DNA from: Verrucomicrobiota bacterium | GTDB lineage: Bacteria; Verrucomicrobiota; Verrucomicrobiia; Limisphaerales; JAEYXS01 | DNA length: 64,000 nucleotides | Direction: 5' to 3' | NCBI GenBank assembly: GCA_023431185.1 | Contig: JAEYXS010000065.1 | Coordinates: forward strand, 1-64,000 | Part shown: piece by piece, positions 47,752 through 56,768 of the stretch | Layout: the number at the start of each line of letters is the position of its first letter | Position numbering within the stretch: the stretch's first letter is position 1 | Notes under the pieces: model-generated | Databases searched by the model: none | What the model was told of the DNA's origin: nothing | What the model saw: the letters and a program-made list of their open reading frames with translations, nothing else | Program-made: the position numbers and the translations under genes

Positions 47752-48711
47752 ATGGAAAAGAAAATCAATCGCGATGTCGTCACCGTCGAGCAGTTTTACA
47801 CCGGTCACCGGGGCGAGCTGGACTTGCGCCTCATCGCCGGCGCCAGCGGGTTGAGGAAGGTGATCAAAGAGCCGACGGTGAACCGTCCGGGGCTGGCACT
47901 GGCTGGGTTTACCCGCTACTTCGCCAGCAAACGCATCCAGGTCATCGGCAGCGCGGAATCCACCTTCCTGAAGTCCCTCACTTCCGAGGAGCGCGAGCAG
48001 CGCTATGAAAAGCTGTTTTCCTATCGCGTGCCGTGCATCGTCTATTCGCGCAATATCCAGCCAGACAAACAGCTCTTGAAGGCGGCGGAGAAGGCGAATG
48101 TGCCCATCTTCCGCACGCCGCTCATCACCATGCGATTCATCAACCTGGCCACGATCTCGTTGGAGTGGATGTTCGCCCCACGCGGCACCGAGATGGGCAG
48201 CATGGTGGACATCCTCGGCATGGGCGTGATCGTTAAGGGCGAGAGCGGCATCGGCAAAAGCGAATGCGTGTTGGCCCTGATCGAGCGCGGTTACAGCTTG
48301 GTGGCAGATGACATCACGAAAGTCACGTTGCTCGATGGCCGCCGGGTCATCGGCACCAGCGCCGAGGTCACCCGGGACCACATGGAGGTGCGCGGCATCG
48401 GCATCATCAATGTCGCCCAGATGTTCGGCGTGAAGGCCATCCGCCGGGAGAAACAGGTGGACCTCATCGTCAGCTTGAAGGCTTGGAATGACGTGCCCAA
48501 TGTGGATCGTCTAGGCATGGAGGATGACCTGGTGAAAGTATTAGGGGTTGAAGTGCCGCACATTACCATTCCTGTCCGGCCGGGGCGGGATATCGCCCGA
48601 TTGGTGGAAGTCGCTGCCCTGCAACAACAATTGAAAGCTGCCGGGCATAATGCCGCCCAAGAATTGAACGAACGGCTCATTGCCCGGATGACGAAGGGGG
48701 CTGCTTTGTGA
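47752..48711 (+). CDS. hprK: HPr kinase/phosphorylase
   Basis: The 319-residue bifunctional enzyme phosphorylates HPr on Ser46 and reverses it. It has an N-terminal helical domain (about 1-135), Walker A GESGIGKSECVLALIERG (about 162-179), the signature MEVRGIGIINV (about 210-220), and a C-terminal catalytic region with RLGMED. The presence of ptsH 82 bases later supports function. No PTS EI or EII is nearby; such systems in non-Firmicutes are linked to regulation rather than transport. This context is as in many Gram-negatives. Confidence 0.94.
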   Translation: MEKKINRDVVTVEQFYTGHRGELDLRLIAGASGLRKVIKEPTVNRPGLALAGFTRYFASKRIQVIGSAESTFLKSLTSEEREQRYEKLFSYRVPCIVYSRNIQPDKQLLKAAEKANVPIFRTPLITMRFINLATISLEWMFAPRGTEMGSMVDILGMGVIVKGESGIGKSECVLALIERGYSLVADDITKVTLLDGRRVIGTSAEVTRDHMEVRGIGIINVAQMFGVKAIRREKQVDLIVSLKAWNDVPNVDRLGMEDDLVKVLGVEVPHITIPVRPGRDIARLVEVAALQQQLKAAGHNAAQELNERLIARMTKGAAL

Positions 48712-48793
48712 AATCGCTTGGCAGTCACCCCCAGACACTTACATATTAGCGCCGTAGATGAGCAGCACGCGGAAATCATCCGAAAAAGACGAC

Positions 48794-49060
48794 ATGGTGA
48801 CGAAAGAACTCACGGTCATCAACAAGTTGGGCATTCACGCACGGCCGGCGGCCATGTTCGTGAAGGTTGCCAACCGGTTTGACTGCGATATTTTTGTCGA
48901 GAAGGATGGCGAGCAGGTGAACGGCAAGAGCATCATGGGCCTCATGATGCTGGCGGCCGGCCCCAGCAGCCGCATCGTCGTGCAAGCTCAAGGCAACGAC
49001 GCCGAGCAGGCCGTGCTGGAGATCGAGGCATTGCTCAAGCGCAAGTTCGACGAGGAATAA
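48794..49060 (+). CDS. ptsH: HPr phosphocarrier protein
   Basis: Starting at 48794 gives 88 residues with both key sites at canonical positions: His15 in KLGIHARPAA and Ser46 in NGKSIMGL, the sites for EI and HprK phosphorylation. An upstream ATG at 48758 is in frame but would shift these numbers by 12. HPr here is the partner of the neighbouring HprK. No PTS enzymes are adjacent, so a regulatory phosphorylation loop is more likely than sugar uptake. Confidence 0.93.
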   Translation: MVTKELTVINKLGIHARPAAMFVKVANRFDCDIFVEKDGEQVNGKSIMGLMMLAAGPSSRIVVQAQGNDAEQAVLEIEALLKRKFDEE

Positions 49061-49161
49061 GTAGCCGCCGAGGTTAGGAGACGGATCTGACTTTCAGTGG
49101 TTGGGGTTCTTGTCCCTCAAAAGGCTTGGAACTTGTTTTCCCCCTCCCTAATCTTCGCCGC

Positions 49162-49446
49162 ATGTCTGCGGATTTTAAAATCCATTACGTGGCCAATCTG
49201 GCCCGCATAGCGCTGACTCCGGAAGAGGAAGCGAAACTGGGGTCCCAACTGGGTGGCGTCCTGCAATATATCGAGAAGCTCGGTGAACTGGACGTCAGCG
49301 CGGTGGAGCCCACGGCACATTCTTTTCCCTTGGTGAATGTGACCCGTGCCGATGAAGTTCGGCCCTCGCTACCGCATGAAGATGCCATGAAGAACGCCCC
49401 TTCCAAAGGCGGCGGCCTGTTCCTCGTGCCGAAGATCGTGGAGTAA
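49162..49446 (+). CDS. gatC: Asp-tRNA(Asn)/Glu-tRNA(Gln) amidotransferase subunit C
   Basis: The 94-residue start at 49162 (MSADFKIHYVANLARIALT) matches GatC; an earlier ATG at 49126 adds random residues. It wraps around GatA-GatB and stabilises them. Conserved pattern: VANLARIALTPEEEAKL near 9-25, then IEKLGELDVSAVEPTAH and FLVPKIVE at the end. It is followed by gatA 17 bases downstream and gatB, a complete GatCAB operon. Confidence 0.93.
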   Translation: MSADFKIHYVANLARIALTPEEEAKLGSQLGGVLQYIEKLGELDVSAVEPTAHSFPLVNVTRADEVRPSLPHEDAMKNAPSKGGGLFLVPKIVE

Positions 49447-49463
49447 CGTAGAGGTCTTTTCCC

Positions 49464-50933
49464 ATGTTGAACCGACTGACCATTACAGAAGTCACCGCCC
49501 AACTGTCCCGTCGCGAAGCCAGTGCCTGCGAAGTGACCCAAGCCTGCCTCGACCAGATCCAAAAGGTGGACGGCCAGGTGAAAGCTTTCCTGAGCTATGA
49601 TGCAGCTGATGCGCTGGCCCAAGCCGCCGCTATCGATGCCGCCATCGCCACTGGAGCGAACAATACCGACAAGCCTTTGCTCGGCGTGCCCATCGCCATG
49701 AAGGACGTGCTGAGCGTGAAGGGTCAGCCGCTCGGTTGTGCCTCAAAGATTCTGGAAGGATTCACTTCCGTTTATGATGCGACGGTGGTGGAGAAATTGA
49801 AGGCAGCGGGTGCGATCGTCTTTGGCCGCCTGAACATGGATGAGTTCGCGATGGGCAGCTCCACGGAGAACTCGGCGTATTTCACCACGCGCAATCCTTG
49901 GGACACGTCCCGCATTCCGGGCGGTTCCTCCGGTGGCTCAGCGGCTTCTGTCTCGGCGGATGAGTGCATCGCCAGCTTGGGCTCGGACACGGGCGGCTCC
50001 ATCCGTCAACCGGCGGCGCTATGCGGTTGTGTCGGCTTGAAGCCCACGTATGGCCGCGTTTCCCGTTATGGCCTCGTCGCTTTTGCGTCATCGCTCGATC
50101 AGATCGGGCCTTTCACCAAAGACGTGCGTGATGCAGCGACGTTGCTCGAAGTCATCAGCGGTCATGATCTGCGCGATTCCACGAGCATCCCGCAACCCGT
50201 GCCGCATTATCGCGGTGCGCTGACGGGAAACATCAAGGGTCTCAAGATCGGTCTGGCCAAGGAATACATGGTTGGCGGTCTGGATCCGGAAGTGAAAGCT
50301 TCGGTGGATGCCGCCGTGAAGCAGCTCGAATCCATGGGCGCAGAGATCGTGGAAGTCAGCCTGCCCCATACGGAATACGCGGTGGCGACCTACTACATTG
50401 TGGCCACGGCGGAAGCCAGCGCGAACCTCGCGCGCTTTGACGGCATCCGCTACAGCAAGCGCGTGGAAGGTGTCTCGCCTTCGGACCTTTACAAGAAGAC
50501 CCGTGGTGCCGGTTTCGGTCCGGAAGTGAAACGCCGCATCATCCTCGGCACGTATGTGCTGAGCAGCGGTTATTACGATGCGTTCTACCTGCGCGCCCAG
50601 AAAGTCCGCACGCTCATCCGGCAGGATTTCGACAAGGCGTTTGAAAAGGTGGACGTCATCGTGACGCCTACGACACCGACAGCAGCGTTCAAGGCGGGTG
50701 AGAAATCGGCCGACCCGTTGCAGATGTACCTCTCGGACATCTTCACCATCTCCTGCAATCTGGCGGGCAATTGTGGTATCAGCCTCCCGTGCGGATTCAC
50801 CAAGGAACCGAAACTGCCCATCGGCCTGCAAATGCTGGGCAAACCTTTCGGTGAAGAAACCCTGCTGCGCATCGCCCATGCGTATGAGCAGGCGACCGGC
50901 TGGCATAAAGAAAAATCTCCTTTTAGCAAGTAA
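49464..50933 (+). CDS. gatA: Asp/Glu-tRNA amidotransferase subunit A
   Basis: The 489-residue amidase subunit releases ammonia from glutamine for transamidation of mischarged tRNA. Its Ser-cis-Ser-Lys triad is visible: Lys in VPIAMKDVLSVKG (about 75-87), cis-Ser in GGSSGGSAASV (about 152-162) and nucleophile Ser in GSDTGGSIRQPAALCG (about 174-189). AGAGG lies about 10 bases before the ATG. The gene sits between gatC and gatB, and its presence suggests an indirect path to Gln-tRNA or Asn-tRNA. Confidence 0.96.
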   Translation: MLNRLTITEVTAQLSRREASACEVTQACLDQIQKVDGQVKAFLSYDAADALAQAAAIDAAIATGANNTDKPLLGVPIAMKDVLSVKGQPLGCASKILEGFTSVYDATVVEKLKAAGAIVFGRLNMDEFAMGSSTENSAYFTTRNPWDTSRIPGGSSGGSAASVSADECIASLGSDTGGSIRQPAALCGCVGLKPTYGRVSRYGLVAFASSLDQIGPFTKDVRDAATLLEVISGHDLRDSTSIPQPVPHYRGALTGNIKGLKIGLAKEYMVGGLDPEVKASVDAAVKQLESMGAEIVEVSLPHTEYAVATYYIVATAEASANLARFDGIRYSKRVEGVSPSDLYKKTRGAGFGPEVKRRIILGTYVLSSGYYDAFYLRAQKVRTLIRQDFDKAFEKVDVIVTPTTPTAAFKAGEKSADPLQMYLSDIFTISCNLAGNCGISLPCGFTKEPKLPIGLQMLGKPFGEETLLRIAHAYEQATGWHKEKSPFSK

Positions 50934-50938
50934 CGCAC

Positions 50939-52420
50939 ATGGAATACGAAGCGGTCATCGGGTTGGAGACACACGTCCAGCTCAAAACGAAATCGAAGAT
51001 GTGGTGCGGGTGCGCGAACAGCTTTGGCGCGGAGCCCAATACCAACGTGTGCCCCGTATGCCTCGGCATGCCTGGCGTGTTGCCGGTGGCGAATGAGGAA
51101 GCCCTGCGTCTCACTGTGCTCACGGGTTATCTGCTGAATTGCGAGATCCCCGGTCGCGCGAAGTTCGATCGCAAAAACTATTTCTATCCGGACGTTCCGA
51201 AGAATTACCAGATCACCCAGTACGAGCAGCCGTCCACGAAGACGGGTTACGTCGAGTTCGAGCACGAAGGGGAGATAAAGCGCGTGCGCATCACCCGTGC
51301 GCATTTGGAAGAGGACGTCAGCAAGAACTTCCATTTGGACAACCGCAGTGGTGTGGATTGCAACCGTGCCGGCGTGCCGTTGTTGGAGATAGTTTCGGAG
51401 CCAGATATCAACAGTCCGGACATGGCCTATGCGTATCTCAATGCGCTGAAGGACATCCTGTCCTACGGCGGCGTGAGCGACTGCGACATGGAAAAGGGCA
51501 TGGTGCGCTGCGATGTGAATGTCAGTGTGCGGCCCAAGGGCTCCAAAGAGCTTGGTGTTAAGATCGAGATCAAGAATATGAACACCTTCAGCGGAGCCCG
51601 CAAGGCGCTGGAGCATGAGATTCCTCGTCAGATCGCCGAGATCAAAGCAGGCCGGAAACTGGTCCAATCCACCGTGCGCTGGGATGATGTAGCCTGCATC
51701 ACAGAAGAGATGCGCAGCAAGGAAGACGCGCACGATTACCGCTATTTCCCCGACCCCGATCTCATGCCGTTCGAGCCCACCGAAGCGTGGCTTTTGGAGG
51801 TTCAGAAGCGCGTGGTTGAGCTGCCGTTGGTGCGCAAACAGCGTTTCATGGTGGATTACCAGTTGCCTGCCGGTGATGCCGAAGTCTTCAAGAATGACGT
51901 CGTTCTGGGCAACTACTACGAGCCGATTGCCAAGAAGTCCAAGAACCCGAAAGGCGTGGCCAACTGGGTCATCAACAATCTCAGCGCAAAATTGGCAGAA
52001 GCGAACGAGAAAGCCATCGCCGAGCAGTCCGCCATGGGCATTGAAGCGGCGGACATGACGCTGCTGACGGTCAAGGATCTGAAGTTCCCGCCGGATGCCC
52101 TCGCCGAACTGGTTGAACTGGTGGACTCCGGCAAGATCAGCAACAAGATCGCGCAGGATGTGTTTGCTGAGATGTTCGCGACGGGTGCTGCACCTATGGT
52201 CATCGTGGAGAAGAACGGCTGGATACAAGTCAGCGACACCGGTGCCATTGAAAAATTCTGCGATGAAGTCATCGCGGCCAATCCGAAGATCGTGGAGGAC
52301 TACCGTGGTGGCAAAGTCGCAGCCATCAACTCCCTCAAAGGCCAGGTGATGAGGCTGAGCAAGGGCAAGGCGAACCCAAATCTGGTCGGTGAGATCTTGG
52401 AGAAGAAGCTGAAGGCTTAA
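50939..52420 (+). CDS. gatB: Asp/Glu-tRNA amidotransferase subunit B
   Basis: The 493-residue subunit binds the mischarged tRNA and activates its carboxyl with ATP. Family signatures: YEAVIGLETHVQLKTKSKMW at the start, CPVCLGMPGVLPV near 38-50, FDRKNYFYPDVPKNYQITQY near 78-97, and a helical GatB/YqeY tail (about 350-493). The Cys residues of the zinc site (CGC and CPVC) are present. It starts 5 bases after gatA and ends the operon. Confidence 0.96.
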   Translation: MEYEAVIGLETHVQLKTKSKMWCGCANSFGAEPNTNVCPVCLGMPGVLPVANEEALRLTVLTGYLLNCEIPGRAKFDRKNYFYPDVPKNYQITQYEQPSTKTGYVEFEHEGEIKRVRITRAHLEEDVSKNFHLDNRSGVDCNRAGVPLLEIVSEPDINSPDMAYAYLNALKDILSYGGVSDCDMEKGMVRCDVNVSVRPKGSKELGVKIEIKNMNTFSGARKALEHEIPRQIAEIKAGRKLVQSTVRWDDVACITEEMRSKEDAHDYRYFPDPDLMPFEPTEAWLLEVQKRVVELPLVRKQRFMVDYQLPAGDAEVFKNDVVLGNYYEPIAKKSKNPKGVANWVINNLSAKLAEANEKAIAEQSAMGIEAADMTLLTVKDLKFPPDALAELVELVDSGKISNKIAQDVFAEMFATGAAPMVIVEKNGWIQVSDTGAIEKFCDEVIAANPKIVEDYRGGKVAAINSLKGQVMRLSKGKANPNLVGEILEKKLKA

Positions 52421-52438
52421 GGCTTTCCTTTGTCGAGA

Positions 52439-53407
52439 TCACCAAGGCAATCCGTGGAAACGGGTTTGCATGGGAGCGTCGTCACTTAGTTCCATCGACA
52501 GATATCCGCCATCTCGCAGTAACTGCATCCCCGCCAGTGAGGGACAGAGCTGGACGCGGAATGGCTTCCAAACCCGTGCCCGGTTCAATGCTTGGGTATT
52601 GCGGGTAACGGTGGGACCGAGAAAACGTATGGGCGGCAGACCAGCCATGAGCTTGGCCTGGCGGAAAATCAGATTTGAGTGCAGGTGCCCGATGATGGTG
52701 TGCTCGATTTGCGGTGCCAATAGCCTTATTTCCTCAAGTTCCCAAAGAAAGGGCAGGGCGGTGGGGTCGTGACAGAAGAGCAGGATGCGTTGGGTGGAAT
52801 TGATGCCACGGAACAGTTCACGCACTTCGGTCAAATGCCGATTATGCTCCTCCAGCCAGCCCGCTTGTTCATCAGCAGATTGATCGTCAGCCAGCGAAGG
52901 CGCCGCGGCGAGCGAGGAAGTCATGCCGATGACGACATGGTGACCGAGCTCCAACCGCCAACTGGTGGGCAGTTTCAATCTATCCCGCGTGGCATGCAGG
53001 CTGGCGAGCTTCATTCCGCCCGCCCCAGAGCCTAGGCTGCGCTTGCCGAATTCATGATCGCCTATAGTCGTACGAAGCTGGCTGTTGAAACGTCCTCGAA
53101 GTTTACCCAGGCATTCCGCCGCACTGGCGCAGGCGGCCTCATCGCTCACGCCGATGAAGGCGGAATCGCACGAATAATCTCCATTGGCCACGACGAAGTC
53201 AGCGGACGGGCATTCGGCGAGGAAGCGGTCCAATTGGTGATTGTGGCCAAAGGGGTCACGCAGCCACAGGTGCCGCCGCCACATGCGGACCAGCCAGCGC
53301 TGGCCCGGAGAGGTTATGGCACGGGTCTCATAATCACTGCCGCGCGCCTGCTCGGCGGCACCGGCATAGTGAATATCGCTCAAGATCACGAGACGATGTC
53401 TGGCCAT
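52439..53407 (-). CDS. Calcineurin-like metallophosphoesterase
   Basis: The 322-residue protein has the five metallophosphoesterase motifs: SDIHYAG (about 10-16), ANGDYSCD (about 74-81), IGDHEFGK (about 117-124), LLFCHDPT (about 210-217) and IIGHLHSN (about 239-246). GDHEFG replaces the common GNHD motif; the His remains. It has no signal peptide, so it acts in the cytosol; the substrate is unknown (nucleotide, lipid or phosphoprotein). It is convergent with gatB and divergent from metF. Confidence 0.85.
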   Translation of the reverse strand: MARHRLVILSDIHYAGAAEQARGSDYETRAITSPGQRWLVRMWRRHLWLRDPFGHNHQLDRFLAECPSADFVVANGDYSCDSAFIGVSDEAACASAAECLGKLRGRFNSQLRTTIGDHEFGKRSLGSGAGGMKLASLHATRDRLKLPTSWRLELGHHVVIGMTSSLAAAPSLADDQSADEQAGWLEEHNRHLTEVRELFRGINSTQRILLFCHDPTALPFLWELEEIRLLAPQIEHTIIGHLHSNLIFRQAKLMAGLPPIRFLGPTVTRNTQALNRARVWKPFRVQLCPSLAGMQLLRDGGYLSMELSDDAPMQTRFHGLPW

Positions 53408-53489
53408 GAGCGGTCAAAATGACGTGATTACAAGCATAGGGCAAGCTGGGTGTTGCGCCTGCGCTGCTTACTCATGGCTGCAACCGGCC

Positions 53490-53517
53490 TTGCGCTTGGA
53501 CGGGTTAAGCGCATAAT
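53490..53517 (+). promoter_or_regulatory. metF: Possible promoter of metF
   Basis: TTGCGC (53490-53495) and CATAAT (53512-53517) are separated by 16 bases. The ATG follows 10 bases after the -10 box, so the mRNA could be nearly leaderless. No riboswitch-like sequence was seen. Weak, single-example evidence. Confidence 0.35.
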
Positions 53518-53527
53518 AGCCAGCACA

Positions 53528-54433
53528 ATGCAGTTCATACGGGACATCCATAAGGCGTGCGCCAAAGCGCAGCGTCCGGCCATATCGTTCGAGTTCTTTC
53601 CGCCCAAGACGACGGAAGGTGACGCGTCTCTCTTGGAGAAGACGATCCCCGAACTGATGTCCCTGCGTCCTGATTACTGCTCCGTCACCTATGGTGCCGG
53701 TGGCAGCACGCGCGACAAGACGCTAATGATCGTGGACCGTATCCAACGGGAGCATAAGCTCACGGCGATGTCTCACCTGACCTGCGTGAACAGCACCAAG
53801 GATGAACTCGCGGCGGTGCTGAAGCAGGCGAAGGACTTGGGCATCAAGAATATCTTGGCCCTGCGCGGCGACCCGCCGGGCGGCACGGGAGAGTTCAAAA
53901 AGACGGAAGGCGGATTCGAGTTCAGTTACGAACTCGTCGCGTATCTGAAAGAGCTGAACGAATTTTCCATCGGTGTGGCGGGGTTTCCGGAAGGCCACAT
54001 CGCCTGCAAGGAAGGCAAGCATGTGGACTGGCAGCGCTTGAAGGCCAAGATCGATCGTGGGGCGGATTTCGTGGTCACGCAGTTGTTCTTCGACAATGCG
54101 GACTTTTTCGAGTTCCGCGATTACCTGACCAAATTGGGGGTAACGGTGCCGATCATTCCGGGGATTATTCCGGTGATGAGCGGTTCCCAGATCAAGCGTT
54201 TCACGGCTTTGTGTGGTGCGCAGTTGCCGTCGAAGCTCCTCTCTCGCTTGGACCCATTGGGTGACAACGATGAGGCGGCGAGGGAATTCGGGATCGATTA
54301 CGCCACGGAACAGTGTCAGGAACTGATCCGTGCCGGGGTACCGGGCATCCATTTCTACACGCTGAACAAGGCTTACTCCACCAGCCGCATCGTGAAAAAT
54401 CTGAATCTGGTGACACCAACTGCTGCTGTTTAG
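53528..54433 (+). CDS. metF: 5,10-methylenetetrahydrofolate reductase
   Basis: The ATG at 53528 (MQFIRDIHKA) gives 301 residues, the usual MetF length; an upstream ATG at 53450 adds 26 unlikely residues. The TIM-barrel flavoprotein reduces methylene-THF to methyl-THF for methionine synthesis. Motifs: ISFEFFPPKTTEGDASL (about 18-34), SVTYGAGGSTRDKT, HLTCVNSTKDEL, NILALRGDPPGG (about 112-123) and FVVTQLFFDNADFF. No methionine synthase is nearby. A TTGCGC-N16-CATAAT promoter-like pair lies just upstream. Confidence 0.95.
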   Translation: MQFIRDIHKACAKAQRPAISFEFFPPKTTEGDASLLEKTIPELMSLRPDYCSVTYGAGGSTRDKTLMIVDRIQREHKLTAMSHLTCVNSTKDELAAVLKQAKDLGIKNILALRGDPPGGTGEFKKTEGGFEFSYELVAYLKELNEFSIGVAGFPEGHIACKEGKHVDWQRLKAKIDRGADFVVTQLFFDNADFFEFRDYLTKLGVTVPIIPGIIPVMSGSQIKRFTALCGAQLPSKLLSRLDPLGDNDEAAREFGIDYATEQCQELIRAGVPGIHFYTLNKAYSTSRIVKNLNLVTPTAAV

Positions 54434-54576
54434 CGGACAGGGTCTGAGTTCAGTAGTTCTGCGGATTTAATCGGCTTGGGCAGGCTATGGCTTGCCTTTA
54501 CCATATTTTGCCTTTAAAAATGCATTTAGCGTTGGGGCAGCGCTTGTGGGGATGTCCGTACCTTTTATCTCTTTTC

Positions 54577-55563
54577 ATGAGCAAGACAGCCGATCCATTG
54601 AGTCCGTGGTTTGTGGCCGCGGAAGAGCTGGGGGAGTTTGTGGGCATCCGTTTTGGCCGGGTGGCTCCGGGGGCCAAGGAGCCGGAATGGATCTACCATA
54701 AACACATCAATGTGGATGGCATCGGCGGGTTTGTGCAGATTTTTCGTGACCGGGGGGTGACGTTTGATTGTCTGCCGCAGATCAAGCACCCGTCTTCGCC
54801 CTCTGCTTTTTCCATATTGCAGTCACTGCCAAAATTCGTCCGACCCAAAAAACGGCTCAAGTGGGCTAAGCTCGATGGCCAGCCCAAACCCACTGTCAAC
54901 ACGGAAGCGCCGACCACAGTGGCGTGGCATGTGTTTGATGAAGCGCAGACTGTGGCGATGCGCCATCTGTGCCGCAATCAAGGTGTCACCGTGAATTCGT
55001 TTCTGGTGAAGCACCTGACGAAAGCAATCCGCCCTTTCTTGGAGGATCAATCAGCCGTAGTGCCTTGGATGCTGCCGGTGAATGTGCGGGGCAAGGTTGA
55101 TTTGGGGCGTGATACGGCGAATCACACAAGCTATGTGACGGTGAAAGTGAAATCCTACGAGACGGTGCAGGATATTCACCAAAATATCTACACGGCTTTG
55201 GGGAAGGGGGAGCATTGGGCCAACTGGCAGGCATATCAACTCTGCCTGCCGTTGAGCCACGGAATGAAGAAGTATCTGCTTGATTCAGGTAACGCCATGC
55301 CGGAGTGGTATATCGGCAGCTTCTCAAATCTGGGTGACTGGGATGCCGAGAAAAAAATCAACGAGCCCAAGTGTGCCGGGGGGTGGTTGTTTGCCCCGCC
55401 GGTCTTGCGCTGTCAGTTGCTGGGGTCCGGCTGTGTGACGTATCAAAACCAACTGGGGCTCGTGATCCAGGCACACCCGGAACTGACCACCGGTCCAGAT
55501 GCCGCCAAAAAATGGATGCACAACTGGGTGCGTGAGATCCAGATGGACTTGGGCGGTGATTGA
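54577..55563 (+). CDS. Condensation/CoA-acyltransferase-superfamily protein
   Basis: The ATG at 54577 (MSKTADPLSPWFVAAEELGE) gives 328 residues; the upstream frame to 54487 looks non-coding. His43 and Asp47 in YHKHINVDGIGG form the HxxxDG motif of the chloramphenicol acetyltransferase/condensation fold. A later segment (SNLGDWD, about 274-280) may correspond to the DFGWG-type structural motif. Such enzymes transfer acyl groups from CoA or carrier proteins. Its position, convergent with a FadL-family porin and upstream of a methyltransferase-kinase locus, suggests a lipid-related role, which is inferred. It could also be an inactive homologue. Confidence 0.6.
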   Translation: MSKTADPLSPWFVAAEELGEFVGIRFGRVAPGAKEPEWIYHKHINVDGIGGFVQIFRDRGVTFDCLPQIKHPSSPSAFSILQSLPKFVRPKKRLKWAKLDGQPKPTVNTEAPTTVAWHVFDEAQTVAMRHLCRNQGVTVNSFLVKHLTKAIRPFLEDQSAVVPWMLPVNVRGKVDLGRDTANHTSYVTVKVKSYETVQDIHQNIYTALGKGEHWANWQAYQLCLPLSHGMKKYLLDSGNAMPEWYIGSFSNLGDWDAEKKINEPKCAGGWLFAPPVLRCQLLGSGCVTYQNQLGLVIQAHPELTTGPDAAKKWMHNWVREIQMDLGGD

Positions 55564-55571
55564 GCCACCGC

Positions 55572-55590
55572 CCAGCCGTGCTGGTTATTT
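55572..55590 (+). terminator. Weak terminator-like hairpin between convergent genes
   Basis: CCAGC (55572-55576) and GCTGG (55580-55584) enclose CGT, then TTATTT. The stem is short, so this is only a possible terminator for the acyltransferase-like gene. Confidence 0.3.
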
Positions 55591-56768
55591 CAGAACTTGT
55601 AGTTCAGGGAGATGTTCACCGCATTATTGAAGGTGCGGTAACGGCCGTCGCCACTTTGCCCCGCCACTACCGGACTTCCCGTGACCGTACGCCCGGGGCC
55701 GTAGCCGAAGTGATATGCGACCACCCAGTCGAACCGCTCGCCTTTGCGGCCAAACCCCGCGCTGCCCAGATGGAGGTTGGCATCGGGCACGATGGGGTTG
55801 AAGTTGGCGTCCGGGCTGGAATTCTCACTGTAGAAATAGCCGGTGCTCACAAACCAGCCGTTCTTCAGTTTTCGGGTGATGCCGAACTCATACATGAAGC
55901 TCGTCTTGTAGTTGAAGATAAAGGGCAGGTCGCCGATGGCGGTGTCGCGGAACACCGTCTGATTGACGTTGTCCCAGTCCGTCCAATCGAGGTTGAACTC
56001 AAAGTTCCAGTTTGGCGTAGGGCGGTAAGAGACGCCGATCACGGCAAACTGGGGGAATTGAAAATCCGCCGTGGATTGAGAGCGAAATGTGTCGAAAATC
56101 TCCGCGTTGCCCTTGTATTCAACCTTGGTGGCCGAGCGATAAGTCGCCCCAAAGGACCACTGCTCATGCGGTTGCCAGAGGACGCCGGCGTTGAAGCCGA
56201 AGGCCATGCCGTCGCCTTTATAACGCAGGACATTGTTGACCAGTGTGGCTTGGGAATAATTGAGAGTGGGCCCGATGGCGAGTGAAAGTTCCGGCGTGGC
56301 TTTCCAGGCAATGACTGGATTCACGGTAGCGTAGGCTAGCTTTCCATATTCGGCGATGAAGTTGAACGGATTGTTCTCACCGTAGTCCAGCGAGAGACCG
56401 TAGGGAGCATAGACGCCGATGCCCAAGGTGAATGGTTTGTCCTCGAACGACCGCACGTAGTACATCTGCGGCACGGGTTGAAAAGTTGTGTCCGTTTTGG
56501 CGGATGCGCCCGTTGGCGAGGTGTAACGCGTGCTGGCTGAGACGTAATAGAGCCCGGCCTGAAAGTGTTGTCCCTGCAACTGGCTGATGCCGGCTGGATT
56601 GTAGTAGATTGCCGAAGGATTGTCGGCCGTCGCCACAAAAGCGTTACCGCGGGCGATGCCTTCGGGGTCTTGGTTGGGCAGGCGAAAACCTACGGCGTGC
56701 GAATTGACCGCCCAAGCCAAACTGGCAGTGATCAGGGTCAAGTGGACGGGGGTTGGGTGGTTAAACAT
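55590..56768 (-). CDS. FadL/OmpP1/TodX-family outer-membrane channel
   Basis: The 392-residue protein has a signal peptide (about 1-25, ending NSHA) and the FadL N-terminal hatch motif: GFRLPNQDPEGIARGNAFVA then DNPSAIYYNPAGISQL (about 27-65), followed by a beta-barrel of alternating strands, ending in the aromatic VNISLNYKF. FadL-family channels bring long-chain fatty acids and aromatic hydrocarbons across the outer membrane. It is convergent with the acyltransferase-like gene and faces away from the downstream kinase locus, with 482 bases between. Confidence 0.9.
   Translation of the reverse strand: MFNHPTPVHLTLITASLAWAVNSHAVGFRLPNQDPEGIARGNAFVATADNPSAIYYNPAGISQLQGQHFQAGLYYVSASTRYTSPTGASAKTDTTFQPVPQMYYVRSFEDKPFTLGIGVYAPYGLSLDYGENNPFNFIAEYGKLAYATVNPVIAWKATPELSLAIGPTLNYSQATLVNNVLRYKGDGMAFGFNAGVLWQPHEQWSFGATYRSATKVEYKGNAEIFDTFRSQSTADFQFPQFAVIGVSYRPTPNWNFEFNLDWTDWDNVNQTVFRDTAIGDLPFIFNYKTSFMYEFGITRKLKNGWFVSTGYFYSENSSPDANFNPIVPDANLHLGSAGFGRKGERFDWVVAYHFGYGPGRTVTGSPVVAGQSGDGRYRTFNNAVNISLNYKF

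Noticed and set aside
53408..53527. SAM or SAH riboswitch upstream of metF
   Set aside because: The sequence does not contain the conserved core I know for these riboswitches, and the space is too short for most of them.
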